64,000 nt of DNA from Sthenelais limicola (GCA_942159475.1 OW804097.1:11657172-11721171); one strand, 5' to 3'; shown: positions 52,590-57,071, counted from the stretch's first letter. Made by a program: numbers and translations. Notes: generated by a model from the letters alone, not told the origin.

Positions 52590-55500
52590 GAGAGAGAGAC
52601 ACAGACAGAGAGACGGAGACAAGAGAGTGAGGAGTGGGAGAGAGAGTGTGTAGTAGGGAGAGAGAATCAATGCCGAGATTTCCTGCAATATGTATGGAAT
52701 GATTACACCGGTCTGTCAGAAACAACTATGTATGGTGAAGTAGGCGGGGGAGAGGCCGGGGTATTGGCTGCTATAGTGGAGCTCCGTCAGTGGTGTATTA
52801 TGACTGTGCCAGGCTATGGGTGGTGAGTAGGAGTCAGGGCAAGTCTGGCCTCCCTCTTTACCACTACAGACCTCTCCAGTCTAGGCCCAAACATGAGAGA
52901 GTCCCTTCAAACGAAGGGAAAGCCTCTCGCCTCTAACCGATTTTGTTATTTTGTAAATGTTTGGCCGTAATAGTAATAAAATAAAAAAAAAAAAAAAAAT
53001 ACCGCAAAGTGTCATTATAATGCCATTAAGACCGCAAAATGTCATTATATTTCCATGAAATCGCCGAGTCCTAGGTCAGGAAACCGATTAGTGAAGTAGG
53101 CTGACATACCATTCTCATCTGATCTGAGGGTTTGGACCTAGATTGTCTCTCTTTCCATCACGTTTCTCTACAAATCACTTTCTCCTTAATGACTTTTTAT
53201 ACCTGACTCAGTGCCTAACAGAACATCTTCCTACTGTACTAAAGCTGAAGAATAAAAAAAATATAGAGACACGGAATGAATAAACACATGTATTATTAAT
53301 AACGACAGAAATGTTTCCCGGTGCTTTAGTTCCGATTGACTGCAGTGCACGATTTTTGTCTGGTTAAAATCGGTCTGAAGTTTCAGTTCCATGCCCATCC
53401 ATTACCCTAATCGATTTATCTTTCCAGTGCCAGGTTTCTGTCTCAGAATTCACAAATATCGTCTGTGAAAAAAACGTTTAACTCAAAACTTTAGATCAAT
53501 CATGACAGAAACTTGAGGACTTGTAAATCAAAATAACAATCAAATCAGAATCTCTTCGGGATAGTAGTATCCTAAATGTCAACATTAAACTCAATGTAAA
53601 TTGGCAATGCAATAAAAATAAAAAATTCTATTCATAGGAGAATGAAGTAAACCTACTTTAAGTGCATTAAGGGCGAGATAAGAGACATATTATTGTTGTA
53701 GGGGGGAGATCTATAGGTAGTAGTTGAGGCAATGTATGTGGGAGTGGATGGATGGGTGGGTGGGCGGGGGCGGCGCCGTAACGCGGGGAGGGGGGCGGGG
53801 GCGTAACGTTAAGTGATGATACGGACGGCAAGGATCTGGAGGATCGGAGAGCCAGGGCAGCCAAGGCGGGGTGGGAGGGAGGGAGGGCGGGAGGGCGGGA
53901 TCGAACAGCCTTGGTGCGTGTTTAGGGTGCTATAGAAGTGTGTGATTTATGGAAGTGGAGACACAGTGAGAGAGAGAGAGCGCGGGAGAGACTAGCAATA
54001 GCATACACATCTAGCGGAGATGTCTAAATAGACTGATGGTGCATATCATGGGCCAAGACAGCATGAATTTAAACGCTTATAAATAAATACTACATGTATA
54101 GTAATAAGGACAATGAAGTCATCAGGGGAGGGAAAGCTTGGGAGAGGGGCTAAAGATCCATCTCGTGATCTGACCTTATGTTATGAATAAACCAAAAGCC
54201 GAGATCAAACAGAACGACTGACAGAGGAGCGTTGAGAAGATAGGAGCGTGACACCAAAGGTCAAGAATGGGCGGGGAAATATGAAGAGAAAACCAAATAG
54301 AACAAGAGAAGCAATGTTGTGACGGCGGGGCAAGCCATGAATAAAAGATGAGCATTTAATCACGAACGATGAGGAAGAAATTCAGACCCGGAGTTCAGGC
54401 AGTAAAAAAGGGAGGAAGGGTCATTCATTCCGGTGGAGTAACGCGAATTATTTATGTACACTCATTAAAACAGACGAGTTCGGAGAACCACCGTGGGAGA
54501 TAGGAGGGATCGGCTATACTGTAGTGTATACATACTAGAAATGCCTTGATAAGGTAGATAACGATGACACAGAATGACAAGGTCGAATTGAGAGTGACTC
54601 CAATGAATGTCTTTGTAGTGACAAGTAGTACTGAACATACAGAAAATAAACAAACATATCGCAGCAGTTGTTGGAGGTTTCTCACAGGCACCAGTAGGGC
54701 AGGGAGAGGGAGAGGGAGAGTAGTATAATATATGGAACAGATATATGTACAAGGCCTACTTCTTCTCACTTCTCATCTGGGTCGAGTTAAGCCCTTGAGT
54801 TGAGAGAGATCGAGCCAGCGAGGGAAGACGAGCTCTGGCCTTGGAATTATCCTGAGTGAACTAAAGGAACTGAATAGCCTTGCACTCGGGCATGATCTAG
54901 TAGTAGGAATAGTTGGGGAGGGAGGGGAGGCATTGAGGAGGAGGGAGAGGGGAGGCTGCCGAGTTCTGATCCTTCAGAAGCAATCTGTCAAAGAGGGGGG
55001 TTAACAACCAACAGGCGCGGAAAGAAATAGGAGAAGGAGGAGGAGAGGGATTTGGCGGCGCTTAAAATCCGTAACTGGTTTACTCACACGCTAGCCAAAA
55101 CATGACGGCAGCAAGTTGAAGTAGTAGTCACTGGCAGAGCAACGAGCAGTGAGAGAGAGAAGAGAAAACACTCACAGAGAGAGAGAGAGAAGGCCCCCGC
55201 TCTGGCCAGCTCTCTACTATTGGCTTGCAAATTTGCATACATCAGACCGAAACCAGGCCCCTATTTTCATAAACAGTTGGCCAGACACCCCCCTCATTAA
55301 GACTGAATAAAAGCTCACATAGCGGGTGTGGGTTTAGGGACTGGAGAGAACAGGTTTTGAGTGACTGATATGAAAGAGAGGAACAGGTCAAGACATATAT
55401 CAATGTATGCAATGTCAATCTGGTCGGGACCGCTGTACTTCCACGAGTACGAACGGTTGGGAATATGGCTGACGTGAGACCAGGTGTTGAGAGCGCGCCA

Positions 55501-55681
55501 TTTCAACGCAGGAATGCGTGCCCAAATCTTCACCTACCTTAGATTTTGTCATATCCACGATCTTTTCCACTTCGTAGATATCCTCTACTTCACTTTCTGT
55601 GTCCGCTTCCTCCATTTGTTGAGTGCCTTTGGACGTCTTTACTCCGCCACCCACTACCTCCTGACACTCCGTGTCCGCCAT
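1294..55681 (-). CDS. Chromodomain protein gene, five exons visible, 3' end outside the window
   Basis: The joined exons E1-E5 give 1027 codons plus one base. Junction phases agree throughout: E1/E2, E2/E3 and E3/E4 are phase 0, and E4/E5 is phase 1 (G + AC = Asp462). Residues 32-75 form a chromodomain: [15 protein letters not shown] from E1 joins [12 protein letters not shown] and DTWEP from E2. Cage residues are Y36, W57 and Y60. Family knowledge: such domains bind methylated lysine on histone H3 and act in heterochromatin silencing. After the domain come acidic-Ser, basic, poly-Ser, poly-His and poly-Thr tracts, then a long Pro/Ser/Gln/Gly-rich region. The domain near the N-terminus with a long disordered tail resembles MPP8 or CDY proteins in layout, but no ankyrin or hydratase domain is inside the window, so the ortholog is unresolved. 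Extra exons in the long introns cannot be excluded. That E4/E5 belong to the same gene rests on phase and strand. Confidence 0.78.
3418..3835 (+). other. Hammerhead-core-like hairpin split by a family C MITE
   Basis: CTGAAGA and GATC lie at 3418-3429; GATC and GAAACGTAGG lie at 3822-3835. Removing the MITE and one TA leaves a GATC/GATC stem with an 8-nt loop. Confidence 0.45.
3436..3817. mobile_element. MITE family C with TA target duplication
   Basis: Long inverted ends start TAGTCTGTC and include GTAGTTGACACGTGATTCC and a TTTAAGGGGAGGGAAA tract. TA duplications lie at 3434-3435 and 3818-3819. A 20-bp internal unit (GGCCATGG(T)TGGTCGCAAA) is repeated. It split a hammerhead-like hairpin. Confidence 0.86.
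4336..4566 (-). mobile_element. MITE family A
   Basis: Family definition: about 235 bp, inverted ends GGGTCAGATTTTCAGAAAAT followed by GTACAATT, no coding capacity, and 4-bp target duplication. Orientation is called + when the GGCAGCTG-bearing end comes first. Here the duplication is TCTT (4332-4335 and 4567-4570). Confidence 0.88.
4768..5002 (-). mobile_element. MITE family A
   Basis: The left end is the GGGTGAAATCACC variant. Flanks CAAT/TAAT match at three of four bases. Confidence 0.83.
5253..5726 (-). mobile_element. MITE family A, interrupted composite
   Basis: The element is split by a Tigger-like fragment (about 5349-5445) and by a second copy of the flank TATAGTGTCTTACTGCACCG (first near 5216, again near 5438). 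The right half resumes near 5565. The arrangement looks like insertion plus local duplication. Confidence 0.7.
5349..5445 (+). mobile_element. Tigger-like MITE fragment
   Basis: It begins AGTGGAACCTCGCATAAAG and matches the left part of the complete element at 57072-57251; the right terminus is missing. Confidence 0.6.
6726..6850 (-). mobile_element. Non-LTR retrotransposon 3' tail (or SINE) copy 1
   Basis: On the minus strand it ends AATAAAGTAGTTCTTATC followed by TTATC repeats, a typical microsatellite tail. The sequence matches the copy at 61884 for at least 110 bp. The family is not identified. Confidence 0.55.
7181..7332 (+). mobile_element. MITE family B, right-truncated
   Basis: Family definition: about 200-215 bp, ends AGTCTAGGCCCAAAG and GGTTTGGACCTAGAGT (approximate inverted repeats), with an internal hairpin CCCTTCAAACGAAGGG and the marker TTAGCGCAGTAGGCGTCCAA. 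Called + when AGTCTAGG comes first. This copy stops after the marker. Confidence 0.8.
7343..7506 (+). mobile_element. MITE family B, right-truncated
   Basis: Tandem neighbour of the copy at 7181, with near-identical sequence through the CATTAGCGCAGTAGGCGT marker. Confidence 0.8.
7762..7964 (+). mobile_element. MITE family B, complete
   Basis: The right end is GAGAGGCTGTAAGCCTAGAC. About 40 bp to its left (GTAGATCAAAAGGGAATATA onward) also precede the copy at 7181, so this is a segmental duplication. Confidence 0.82.
8242..8465 (+). mobile_element. MITE family A
   Basis: The right end is the TTTCACCC variant. Flanks ACTG/ACTA match at three of four bases. Confidence 0.83.
9869..10070 (+). 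mobile_element. MITE family B, complete
   Basis: Both ends are present. It abuts a hammerhead-core-like hairpin that begins 30 bp to the right. Confidence 0.85.
10100..10128 (+). other. Hammerhead-core-like hairpin, core altered
   Basis: CTGAAGA, stem GGACA/TGTCC with loop GAGA, GAAACGT. The second core string is exact; the first has A for T. Confidence 0.45.
10284..10518 (-). mobile_element. MITE family A
   Basis: 235 bp; target duplication ATAT on both sides. Confidence 0.88.
11357..11402 (-). CDS. E4: 46-nt micro-exon (residues 447-462)
   Basis: A strong polypyrimidine tract and acceptor (TCTCTTCCTTTTAG) and a donor AAAG|GTACGT bracket 46 bases that read [15 protein letters not shown] plus one base. 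The phase (0 in, 1 out) fits exactly between E3 and E5, which is why I accept such a short exon. Because 46 is not a multiple of three, skipping it would shift the frame into E5. Confidence 0.72.
11908..12142 (-). mobile_element. MITE family A, second subfamily
   Basis: The interior reads TTTAACATAACAGAACTGAT instead of the common AACCTAACCAAACAGATTGC, marking a subfamily. Duplication ATAT. Confidence 0.87.
12181..12400 (+). repeat. Diverged direct duplication, about 115 bp x 2
   Basis: Both copies hold CATAACTTCCTTAT, GATTCAAGA and CATCTAGTGATG in order. Confidence 0.7.
12868..13107 (+). mobile_element. MITE family A, second subfamily
   Basis: A short repeat of the TTTTCAGAAAAT end lies at its left. 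Duplication AAGA on both sides, a clear non-AT-only case. Confidence 0.9.
13257..13488 (+). mobile_element. MITE family A
   Basis: The right end is TGGTGACTTCACCC. Duplication ATAC (13253-13256 and 13489-13492). Confidence 0.88.
13616..13890 (+). mobile_element. Decayed family A remnant
   Basis: Recognisable pieces (CCAGAAAATGTAA, ATTCTGCTAAATTAGGCTGA, GAGGATTAGTGAAGGTG) are in the right order, but the right terminus is replaced by the 19-bp satellite. Confidence 0.55.
13895..15601. repeat. 19-bp satellite, about 90 units, G-rich on the plus strand
   Basis: The consensus unit is GGGGCCGGGGTGTAATTTA, with variants CTGGGG, CCGGAG, TTTAATTTA and TAACTTA. A block of 17 variant units near 13961 recurs at 14283, offset 322 bp (one G short of 17x19). 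A CCGGAG doublet near 15003 recurs about 342 bp on (18x19). So higher-order duplication is present. The array ends 50 bases from the E3 donor, within intron 3. Confidence 0.95.
15652..16692 (-). CDS. E3: low-complexity, basic and serine-rich central region (residues 100-446)
   Basis: The exon is 1041 bases (347 codons), bounded by acceptor CCCGTACAG|GCA and donor CACACA|GTGAGT, phase 0 at both ends. From the N-terminus it holds an acidic-Ser run ([13 protein letters not shown]), a basic RKKKAKK cluster at about 120-126, and a well-composed block around 139-166 containing [18 protein letters not shown]. Then come a second basic cluster [10 protein letters not shown] (200-209), poly-Ser (from 211), poly-His near 392-402 and poly-Thr near 404-416. 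The two basic clusters are plausible nuclear localisation signals. The FWRDLEEG block is the only part outside the chromodomain that looks globular or conserved, and I cannot assign it to a family. Homopolymer tracts here are likely length-variable. Confidence 0.8.
16693..17173 (-). other. Intron 2
   Basis: A 481-base A/T-rich intron. Its only recognisable content is a hammerhead-core-like hairpin at 16777-16810 lying antisense to the gene. Confidence 0.65.
16777..16810 (+). other. Hammerhead-core-like hairpin, core altered
   Basis: CTGTTGA, A/T stem AATA/TATT, GAAACGTTGG, in intron 2 and antisense to the gene. Confidence 0.38.
17174..17326 (-). CDS. E2: second half of the chromodomain (residues 49-99)
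   Basis: The exon has 51 codons between acceptor TACTTGCAG|GGT and donor GCC|GTAAGG, phase 0 at both ends. It encodes [20 protein letters not shown] and onward through the C-terminal helix ([19 protein letters not shown]). W57 and Y60 complete the methyl-lysine cage with Y36 of E1, and WDTWEP is the usual chromodomain signature. The first 36 bases and the acceptor are tandemly copied 13 more times immediately upstream in the transcript. Confidence 0.9.
17290..18596 (-). repeat. Tandem array of 14 units carrying the E2 splice acceptor and first 12 codons
   Basis: The unit is 93 bp: 57 bp of intron 3' end (ending TACTTGCAG) followed by the 36 bp that encode [12 protein letters not shown]. Unit exon-starts fall at 17326 (the real E2), 17419, 17512, 17603, 17696, 17789, 17882, 17975, 18068, 18161, 18254, 18347, 18440 and 18533. 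Spacing is 93 except 91 between 17512 and 17603, where two bases are lost near 17529. The units are almost identical; differences include a C/G change in the intronic part and single substitutions in the two copies at 18347 and 18533. The frame is open through each unit and encodes a hydrophobic linker [19 protein letters not shown] between chromodomain fragments. Near identity implies recent expansion; assembly error is an alternative. Confidence 0.93.
19372..19606 (-). mobile_element. MITE family A
   Basis: The left end is the GGGTGATGTCGCC variant. Duplication TTAT. Confidence 0.88.
19921..20340 (+). repeat. 82-bp tandem repeat, five copies
   Basis: The unit begins GAGTGAGATTGGTTGCTTTA and includes GGTTATATCAAGGGCGGGAG. 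Starts at 19948, 20030, 20108, 20190 and 20272 (one unit is 78 bp). Confidence 0.92.
20341..20580 (+). repeat. 73-bp tandem repeat, three copies
   Basis: The unit contains TCATACCCAGGAAATAGAGA and ends in a purine run; it continues directly from the 82-bp array. Confidence 0.92.
20580..20807 (+). mobile_element. MITE family B
   Basis: It directly follows the 73-bp tandem array. A short extra segment lies before the right end. Confidence 0.78.
21251..21406 (-). mobile_element. MITE family B, internally shortened
   Basis: It runs from AGGCTCTCAAATCAGATCAG to TTGTTGAGCCTAGTCC. Confidence 0.7.
21555..21770 (+). repeat. About 52-bp tandem repeat, four copies
   Basis: The unit contains CACACATACTGGGTATATGT and ACAGTGAAGCTTGCTGT. 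Confidence 0.85.
21915..22156 (+). mobile_element. MITE family A, diverged
   Basis: The right end is TTTCACCC. Flanks TTAT/AAAT agree only partly. Confidence 0.75.
22376..22610 (+). mobile_element. MITE family A
   Basis: Duplication ATGT on both sides. Confidence 0.9.
23520..23660 (+). repeat. Poly-G / GCTAGATAGAGTAGGG repeat
   Basis: Three GCTAGATAGAGTAGGG units are separated by long G runs. Confidence 0.85.
23757..23836 (-). mobile_element. MITE family B fragment
   Basis: The left 80 bp only, including GTCAGTGATTGGACGCCTAC. Confidence 0.65.
24022..24224 (-). mobile_element. MITE family B, complete
   Basis: It runs from ACTCTAGGTCCAAACC to TTTGGGCCTAGACT. Confidence 0.86.
24412..24448 (+). 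repeat. CA microsatellite
   Basis: About 17 CA units with one interruption. Confidence 0.9.
24732..24812. mobile_element. Micro-MITE (family E), 81 bp
   Basis: Inverted ends CACTCTATACGCGAC / GAGTAGAGTG are flanked by TA on both sides; the interior contains ACATCAAAGCCCTCTAGTG. Confidence 0.7.
24883..24952. mobile_element. Micro-MITE (family E), 70 bp
   Basis: Ends CACTCTATTTGAGA / ACAGAGTG are flanked by TA. The interior has GGTCGCTTTGATGTTTACT, the inverse of the neighbouring copy's core. Confidence 0.7.
25250..25484 (+). mobile_element. MITE family A
   Basis: The right end is TGATGACTTCATCC. Duplication ATAT. Confidence 0.87.
27348..27572 (+). mobile_element. MITE family A
   Basis: Duplication CTAT on both sides. 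It immediately precedes the 47-bp minisatellite region. Confidence 0.9.
27652..27878 (+). repeat. 47-bp tandem repeat, five copies
   Basis: ACCGGTA recurs at 27674, 27721, 27768, 27815 and 27862; the units are identical or nearly so. Confidence 0.92.
27949..28190 (+). repeat. CT-rich simple repeat
   Basis: Pyrimidine tract with a long pure CT run near 28070-28110. Confidence 0.9.
28399..28594 (-). mobile_element. MITE family A with internal deletion
   Basis: 196 bp, lacking part of the middle. Flanks CTAT/ATAT. Confidence 0.83.
28976..29265 (+). repeat. Second locus of the 82-bp/73-bp composite repeat
   Basis: One 82-bp-type unit (GAGATTGGTTGATTTACGCC) is followed by three 72-bp TCATACCCAGGAAATAGAGA units, the same order as at 19921-20580. 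Confidence 0.9.
29507..29771 (+). mobile_element. MITE family B, variant with perfect ends
   Basis: Ends AGTCTAGGCTCA and TGAGCCTAGACT are exact inverted repeats. About 70 bp of unrelated sequence sits near 29665-29735. Confidence 0.8.
30010..30118 (+). mobile_element. Possible retrotransposon 3' tail
   Basis: AAATAAAAGATTTTTCAATT is followed by three more ATTCA-type units. Only the tail structure supports this. Confidence 0.35.
30180..30540. mobile_element. MITE family C
   Basis: Ends TAGTCTGTCTAGAAAGTAG and its inverted complement are intact. The interior is inverted relative to the 3436 copy. The flanks do not show a clear TA pair. Confidence 0.84.
30895..31145 (+). repeat. GGGAGGGGTGATT-type minisatellite
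   Basis: About 13-bp units alternating GATTGGGAGGGGT and GACTGGGAGGGGT. Confidence 0.88.
31215..31340 (+). mobile_element. MITE family B, right part
   Basis: It starts at GACCGCAAAATGTCATTATA and keeps the right end. Confidence 0.72.
31458..31577 (+). mobile_element. MITE family B, internally deleted
   Basis: It keeps TCCCTCCAAACTGAG and GCGCAGTAGGCGTCCAATCA but lacks the middle. Confidence 0.65.
31621..31848 (-). mobile_element. MITE family A
   Basis: The left end is the GTGAAGTCACCAG variant and the right end is CTGAGCCC. No clean duplication was found. Confidence 0.8.
32100..32660 (+). repeat. GA-rich simple repeat
   Basis: Almost pure purine for over 500 bp. The long reading frames on both strands here are by-products. 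Confidence 0.92.
32833..33121 (+). repeat. 57-bp tandem repeat, five copies
   Basis: The unit starts CGATATAGATCT and contains CAATAGTCGCACATCAACAT; 57 bp is 19 codons, so a frame stays open by periodicity. Confidence 0.92.
33290..33475 (+). mobile_element. Possible retrotransposon 3' tail
   Basis: It ends AATAAATAATACATTGAATT with ATTGA-type units; no coding part is visible. Confidence 0.3.
33809..34043 (+). mobile_element. MITE family A
   Basis: Duplication ATAT on both sides. Confidence 0.88.
34759..34974 (+). mobile_element. MITE family B, complete
   Basis: It runs from AGTCTAGGCCCAAAGATG to GGTTTGGTCCTAGAGT. Confidence 0.85.
35130..35364 (+). mobile_element. MITE family A, diverged
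   Basis: The right end is GATTTCACCC. Duplication ATAA. Confidence 0.86.
35621..35855 (-). mobile_element. MITE family A, second subfamily
   Basis: The interior is of the AACAGAACTGAT type. Flanks ATGT/ATAT. Confidence 0.85.
35867..36208. mobile_element. MITE family C, diverged
   Basis: Ends TAGTCAGTCCGAAAAG and TTTTTGAACAGACTA. CA dinucleotides flank both sides. Confidence 0.8.
36900..37240 (+). repeat. Purine-rich GACAGGGAGAAAG-type repeat
   Basis: Irregular units with interspersed ATAGACATATA segments. Confidence 0.85.
37489..37723 (+). mobile_element. MITE family A
   Basis: Duplication ATAT. Another copy in the opposite orientation starts 78 bp further on. Confidence 0.88.
37802..38037 (-). 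mobile_element. MITE family A
   Basis: The left end is GGGTGAAGTCACC. Flanks TCCT/TACT. Confidence 0.84.
38505..38660. mobile_element. Fragment related to the Harbinger-like MITE at 715-1072
   Basis: It shares the order GGAAAACA, AAAAGGCACATTT-like, AAATAAGACATTTT and AGTTCCTA(C/G)AAGGTGG with the interior of the 715-1072 element. The termini are not clear. Confidence 0.45.
38848..39207. mobile_element. MITE family C with TA target duplication
   Basis: TA lies at 38846-38847 and 39208-39209. Same interior orientation as the 30180 copy. Confidence 0.85.
39280..39368. mobile_element. Micro-MITE (family E)
   Basis: Closely matches the 24732 copy, including GTAGGCAGTAAACATCAAAG; the left tip is shortened. 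Confidence 0.68.
39745..40137 (+). repeat. GGAGCA/GGAACA hexamer array
   Basis: About 65 hexamers; encodes Gly-Ala or Cys-Ser strings in different frames, not a gene. Confidence 0.93.
40235..40469 (-). mobile_element. MITE family A, second subfamily
   Basis: Duplication ATAG (40231-40234 and 40470-40473). Confidence 0.9.
41481..41644 (+). mobile_element. MITE family B, left-truncated
   Basis: It starts at AGCCTCAAACCGCAAAGTGC; the right end is intact. Confidence 0.75.
41861..42099 (-). mobile_element. MITE family A
   Basis: The left end is GGGTGAAGCCACC. Duplication TTAT. Confidence 0.88.
42521..42618 (+). mobile_element. MITE family B, left part
   Basis: It stops at CATTAAGACCACAAA, exactly where the purine-rich GGAGCA array begins. 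Confidence 0.72.
42625..43085 (+). repeat. Second GGAGCA/GGAACA hexamer array
   Basis: Same hexamers with AGGAAGA interruptions; preceded by a truncated family B MITE. Confidence 0.93.
43610..44022 (-). mobile_element. Old family A copy with an insertion
   Basis: It begins GGTGAAGTCGTCCGAAAA, is broken at about 43740-43910 by a sequence containing a perfect hairpin, then resumes with CCAAATATACCCAGATATAC. The termini are degraded. Confidence 0.6.
43757..43782. other. Perfect 11-bp hairpin with GGAA loop
   Basis: CAGGGGTAGTC, loop GGAA, GACTACCCCTG. It lies in the insertion that interrupts an old family A copy, followed about 100 bp on by GAAAATAAAATCTATTG. Confidence 0.7.
44261..44486 (+). 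mobile_element. MITE family A
   Basis: The right end is TGGTGACTTCCCCC. Duplication TCCA (44257-44260 and 44487-44490), a GC-containing target that confirms the 4-bp size. Confidence 0.9.
45174..45374 (-). mobile_element. MITE family B, complete
   Basis: It runs from TTCAGGTCGAAACCCTCAG to TTTGGGCCTAGACT. Confidence 0.83.
46172..46406 (-). mobile_element. MITE family A
   Basis: Duplication ACAC (46168-46171 and 46407-46410). A short TA-type MITE begins within the right duplication. Confidence 0.88.
46408..46604. mobile_element. Two micro-MITEs (family E) in inverted arrangement
   Basis: The first (about 46408-46498) holds ACATCAAAGCGACCCAATGG; the second (46514-46604) holds the inverse-type GCTTTGATGTTTACTG. 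Each has CACTCTG/GTGTG-like ends and TA flanks, so the pair is an imperfect palindrome of about 200 bp. Confidence 0.65.
46712..46924 (-). mobile_element. MITE family B, complete
   Basis: It runs from CACTCTAGGTACAAACC to TTTGGGCCTAGACT. Confidence 0.86.
47006..47166 (-). mobile_element. MITE family B, diverged
   Basis: It starts GTCTAGGCTCAGAGCC; the right end is degraded. It is head-to-tail with the next copy. Confidence 0.7.
47172..47333 (-). mobile_element. MITE family B, diverged
   Basis: The right end GCTGTGAGCCTAGACT is intact. Confidence 0.72.
47455..47540 (+). repeat. 41-bp direct duplication
   Basis: GCATTATGAACACACTCTAC with a CATACATACATCA tail occurs twice. Confidence 0.85.
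47623..47862 (+). mobile_element. MITE family A
   Basis: Flanks TTAT/GTAT. Confidence 0.85.
48850..48990 (+). repeat. GT/G/GGA-rich simple repeat
   Basis: A GT run, a G run, then GGA units. Confidence 0.88.
49065..49345 (+). repeat. GA-rich simple repeat
   Basis: Purine tract; frames on the minus strand give only Leu/Ser strings. Confidence 0.9.
49846..50024 (-). mobile_element. MITE family B, internal deletion
   Basis: Both ends are present; about 25 bp are missing after the CGGTTTTC segment. Confidence 0.8.
50502..50783 (-). mobile_element. MITE family B, partial duplicate then full copy
   Basis: A left 79-bp piece (50502-50580) is followed directly by a nearly complete copy (50581-50783). 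Confidence 0.75.
50830..51030 (-). mobile_element. MITE family B, complete
   Basis: It runs from ACTCTAGGCCCAAACCCTC to TTTGGGCCTAGACT. Confidence 0.84.
51212..51227. other. 16-bp perfect palindrome in a repeat-like block
   Basis: GCGATAATATTATCGC. A related block at 9022-9125 shares GCGATATTGCGAT and TTTCGCATCTTTTCCAAGGT-like sequence. Confidence 0.6.
51903..52138 (-). mobile_element. MITE family A
   Basis: Ends GGGGCAG and CTGAGCC. No clean duplication. Confidence 0.8.
52375..52660 (+). repeat. GA-rich simple repeat
   Basis: Third large purine tract of intron 1, again purine on the plus strand. Confidence 0.9.
52878..53145 (+). mobile_element. MITE family B with an A-rich insertion
   Basis: At about 52944-53003 a segment ending in an AATAAAATA-plus-poly-A run interrupts the element; the remainder is typical. 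Confidence 0.8.
55538..55681 (-). CDS. E1: start codon and first half of the chromodomain (residues 1-48)
   Basis: The ATG sits in AAAGATGG (A at -3, G at +4), a strong context. The 48 codons have an acidic stretch ([11 protein letters not shown]) followed by the first chromodomain strand [15 protein letters not shown] with cage residue Y36. The donor is AAG|GTAGGT at 55537-55536, phase 0. Unspliced reading would continue only a few codons into non-chromodomain sequence. Joining to E2 restores a textbook chromodomain, which is the main evidence for both exons. The 5' UTR and transcription start are not delimited. Confidence 0.85.
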
Positions 55682-55719
55682 CTTTGATATCTCCCACGGT
55701 CAGGGGTCAACGGAAGCAT
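55654..55719 (-). other. Possible upstream ORF overlapping the E1 start
   Basis: An ATG at 55719, 38 bases before the assigned start, opens a 21-codon frame that ends at TAG 55656-55654, out of frame with E1. It matters only if transcription begins upstream of 55719, which cannot be told from sequence. Confidence 0.3.
55675..55684 (-). promoter_or_regulatory. YY1-like motif overlapping the start codon
   Basis: AAGATGGCGG on the minus strand matches the YY1 core (AAnATGGCGG) and includes the initiator ATG. Such sites just downstream of TATA-less promoters often overlap the start codon in animal housekeeping genes. Only the motif is seen; no TATA box was found close upstream. Confidence 0.4.
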
Positions 55720-57071
55720 CCAAATAAATAGGTCAAATAGGGGCGCCCTAAATAAAAGAAGCAAGTGGCATATTTCTAGTTGATATCACCCACTTGTCTT
55801 ATATTGGACACGGGAAAGATAAATAAAATGGTATCAGATCAACGCAACGATTTCTAGAATCTGGCACGCAGAATAAAATATCGCCGTAGCAAGCTACCAC
55901 CCCTATCATGCAATAATGAGCATGGCCGGCAGCAAATGCAAACATGACCTGATTTGACTTGACAACATCATCCCTTGCCGCCCTCCTCTCTCTTACCACT
56001 CAGCTGTGGACTCCAACACCGACATACATTTTTATATACACACACGTACGCACATTCCCAACCAGTTTTACATATGCCAAAGTCTGTGATTGGGCAGAAA
56101 GCGTGATGGGTGACTAGAGCGAGTGAGAAAGGCCTATTTAATATGTTCGGGGCATATCGCAAACAGAGCATGCGGACGGAGCGAGACAGAGAATGCTCCA
56201 ACACATCAGCGAGTTTCATGTTAATGCCTTGGAATGTGGCCTCGGCAGGTGCTTGCCCGAGCTACAGGCTATTCTAAAGCGACCAGTCAGTCGTGGGAAG
56301 GAGACTGTGAACAGGCATATCCACGCTTTCTTTCCCTCCACCTTCTCTCTCTCCCTCTCTCTCTCTCACGACTGGGGAGAGTAACGTTAGGCTAATCGGA
56401 ATGGAACCATCGTCAGGGCACTTTGACGTGTGTCCATGGTCCAATCATAATCTATGTATACTATATGCTGGTACCGTTTAACATTGAGTGGATAAAAGTT
56501 AAAAGTTCATGTACTACAACATATATACTGACAAAGAAATGCTATAAATACCTATCCAAACAGCTGATATACACCGAGCCAATTCAAGTCCAATTTCTGG
56601 GAATGTGAGAAAGTAGTTTGTCCTCGTTGCCTGGTGGACTTGATCCTTTGGTCATATGACACCAATAAAATGCAAATGTTTGGATCGAAGAGTATGTGTT
56701 AACTTAGAGTAATAAGTAATCTAAGGTATCAAAATGGCTTTACTGGGATACAATATACATTTAGTGCAATATTAGTAGCTATTAGTTACACAAGAACTCC
56801 TGGTAATCAATATTATATAGAGACACGTATAAATAACTTATCCAAACACACGTCGCCCCACAAGAGTACGGTAGCGCCAAACCAGACATAATTGATTTAT
56901 TTCAACCATAATTGCCGTAATTGAATTAATTAGCAATCTTCCTAAATAGACATTCAGTCTTTTAATCGTCTTTATTGTTCAAAAATAGAAGAATGTAAAG
57001 TTAATGTAAAAATAATGTTCTAACTCCTATATATAGTTGACCCTAGACATACCTATATACAGTTCTACATA

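Larger units (their letters stand above)
17327..55537 (-). other. Intron 1 (38.2 kb) inside the chromodomain coding sequence
   Basis: The donor at 55537 and acceptor at 17327 are both phase 0. The interval holds the 93-bp array, about twenty family A and eighteen family B copies, three family C copies, short TA-flanked MITEs, simple repeats and minisatellites. Every long frame in it is explained by repeats. Stretches without an identified feature include 18650-19100, 25500-27300, 28600-28970, 33130-33800, 41000-41400, 48060-48840, 53160-53660 and 53900-55200. These are candidates for regulatory sequence, but I see nothing specific in them. Confidence 0.65.

Noticed and set aside
55080..55150. 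Alternative first exon with donor AGCGT|GTGAGT on the minus strand
   Set aside because: A short in-frame ATG exists but the phase would not match E2; could only be untranslated, and nothing else supports it.
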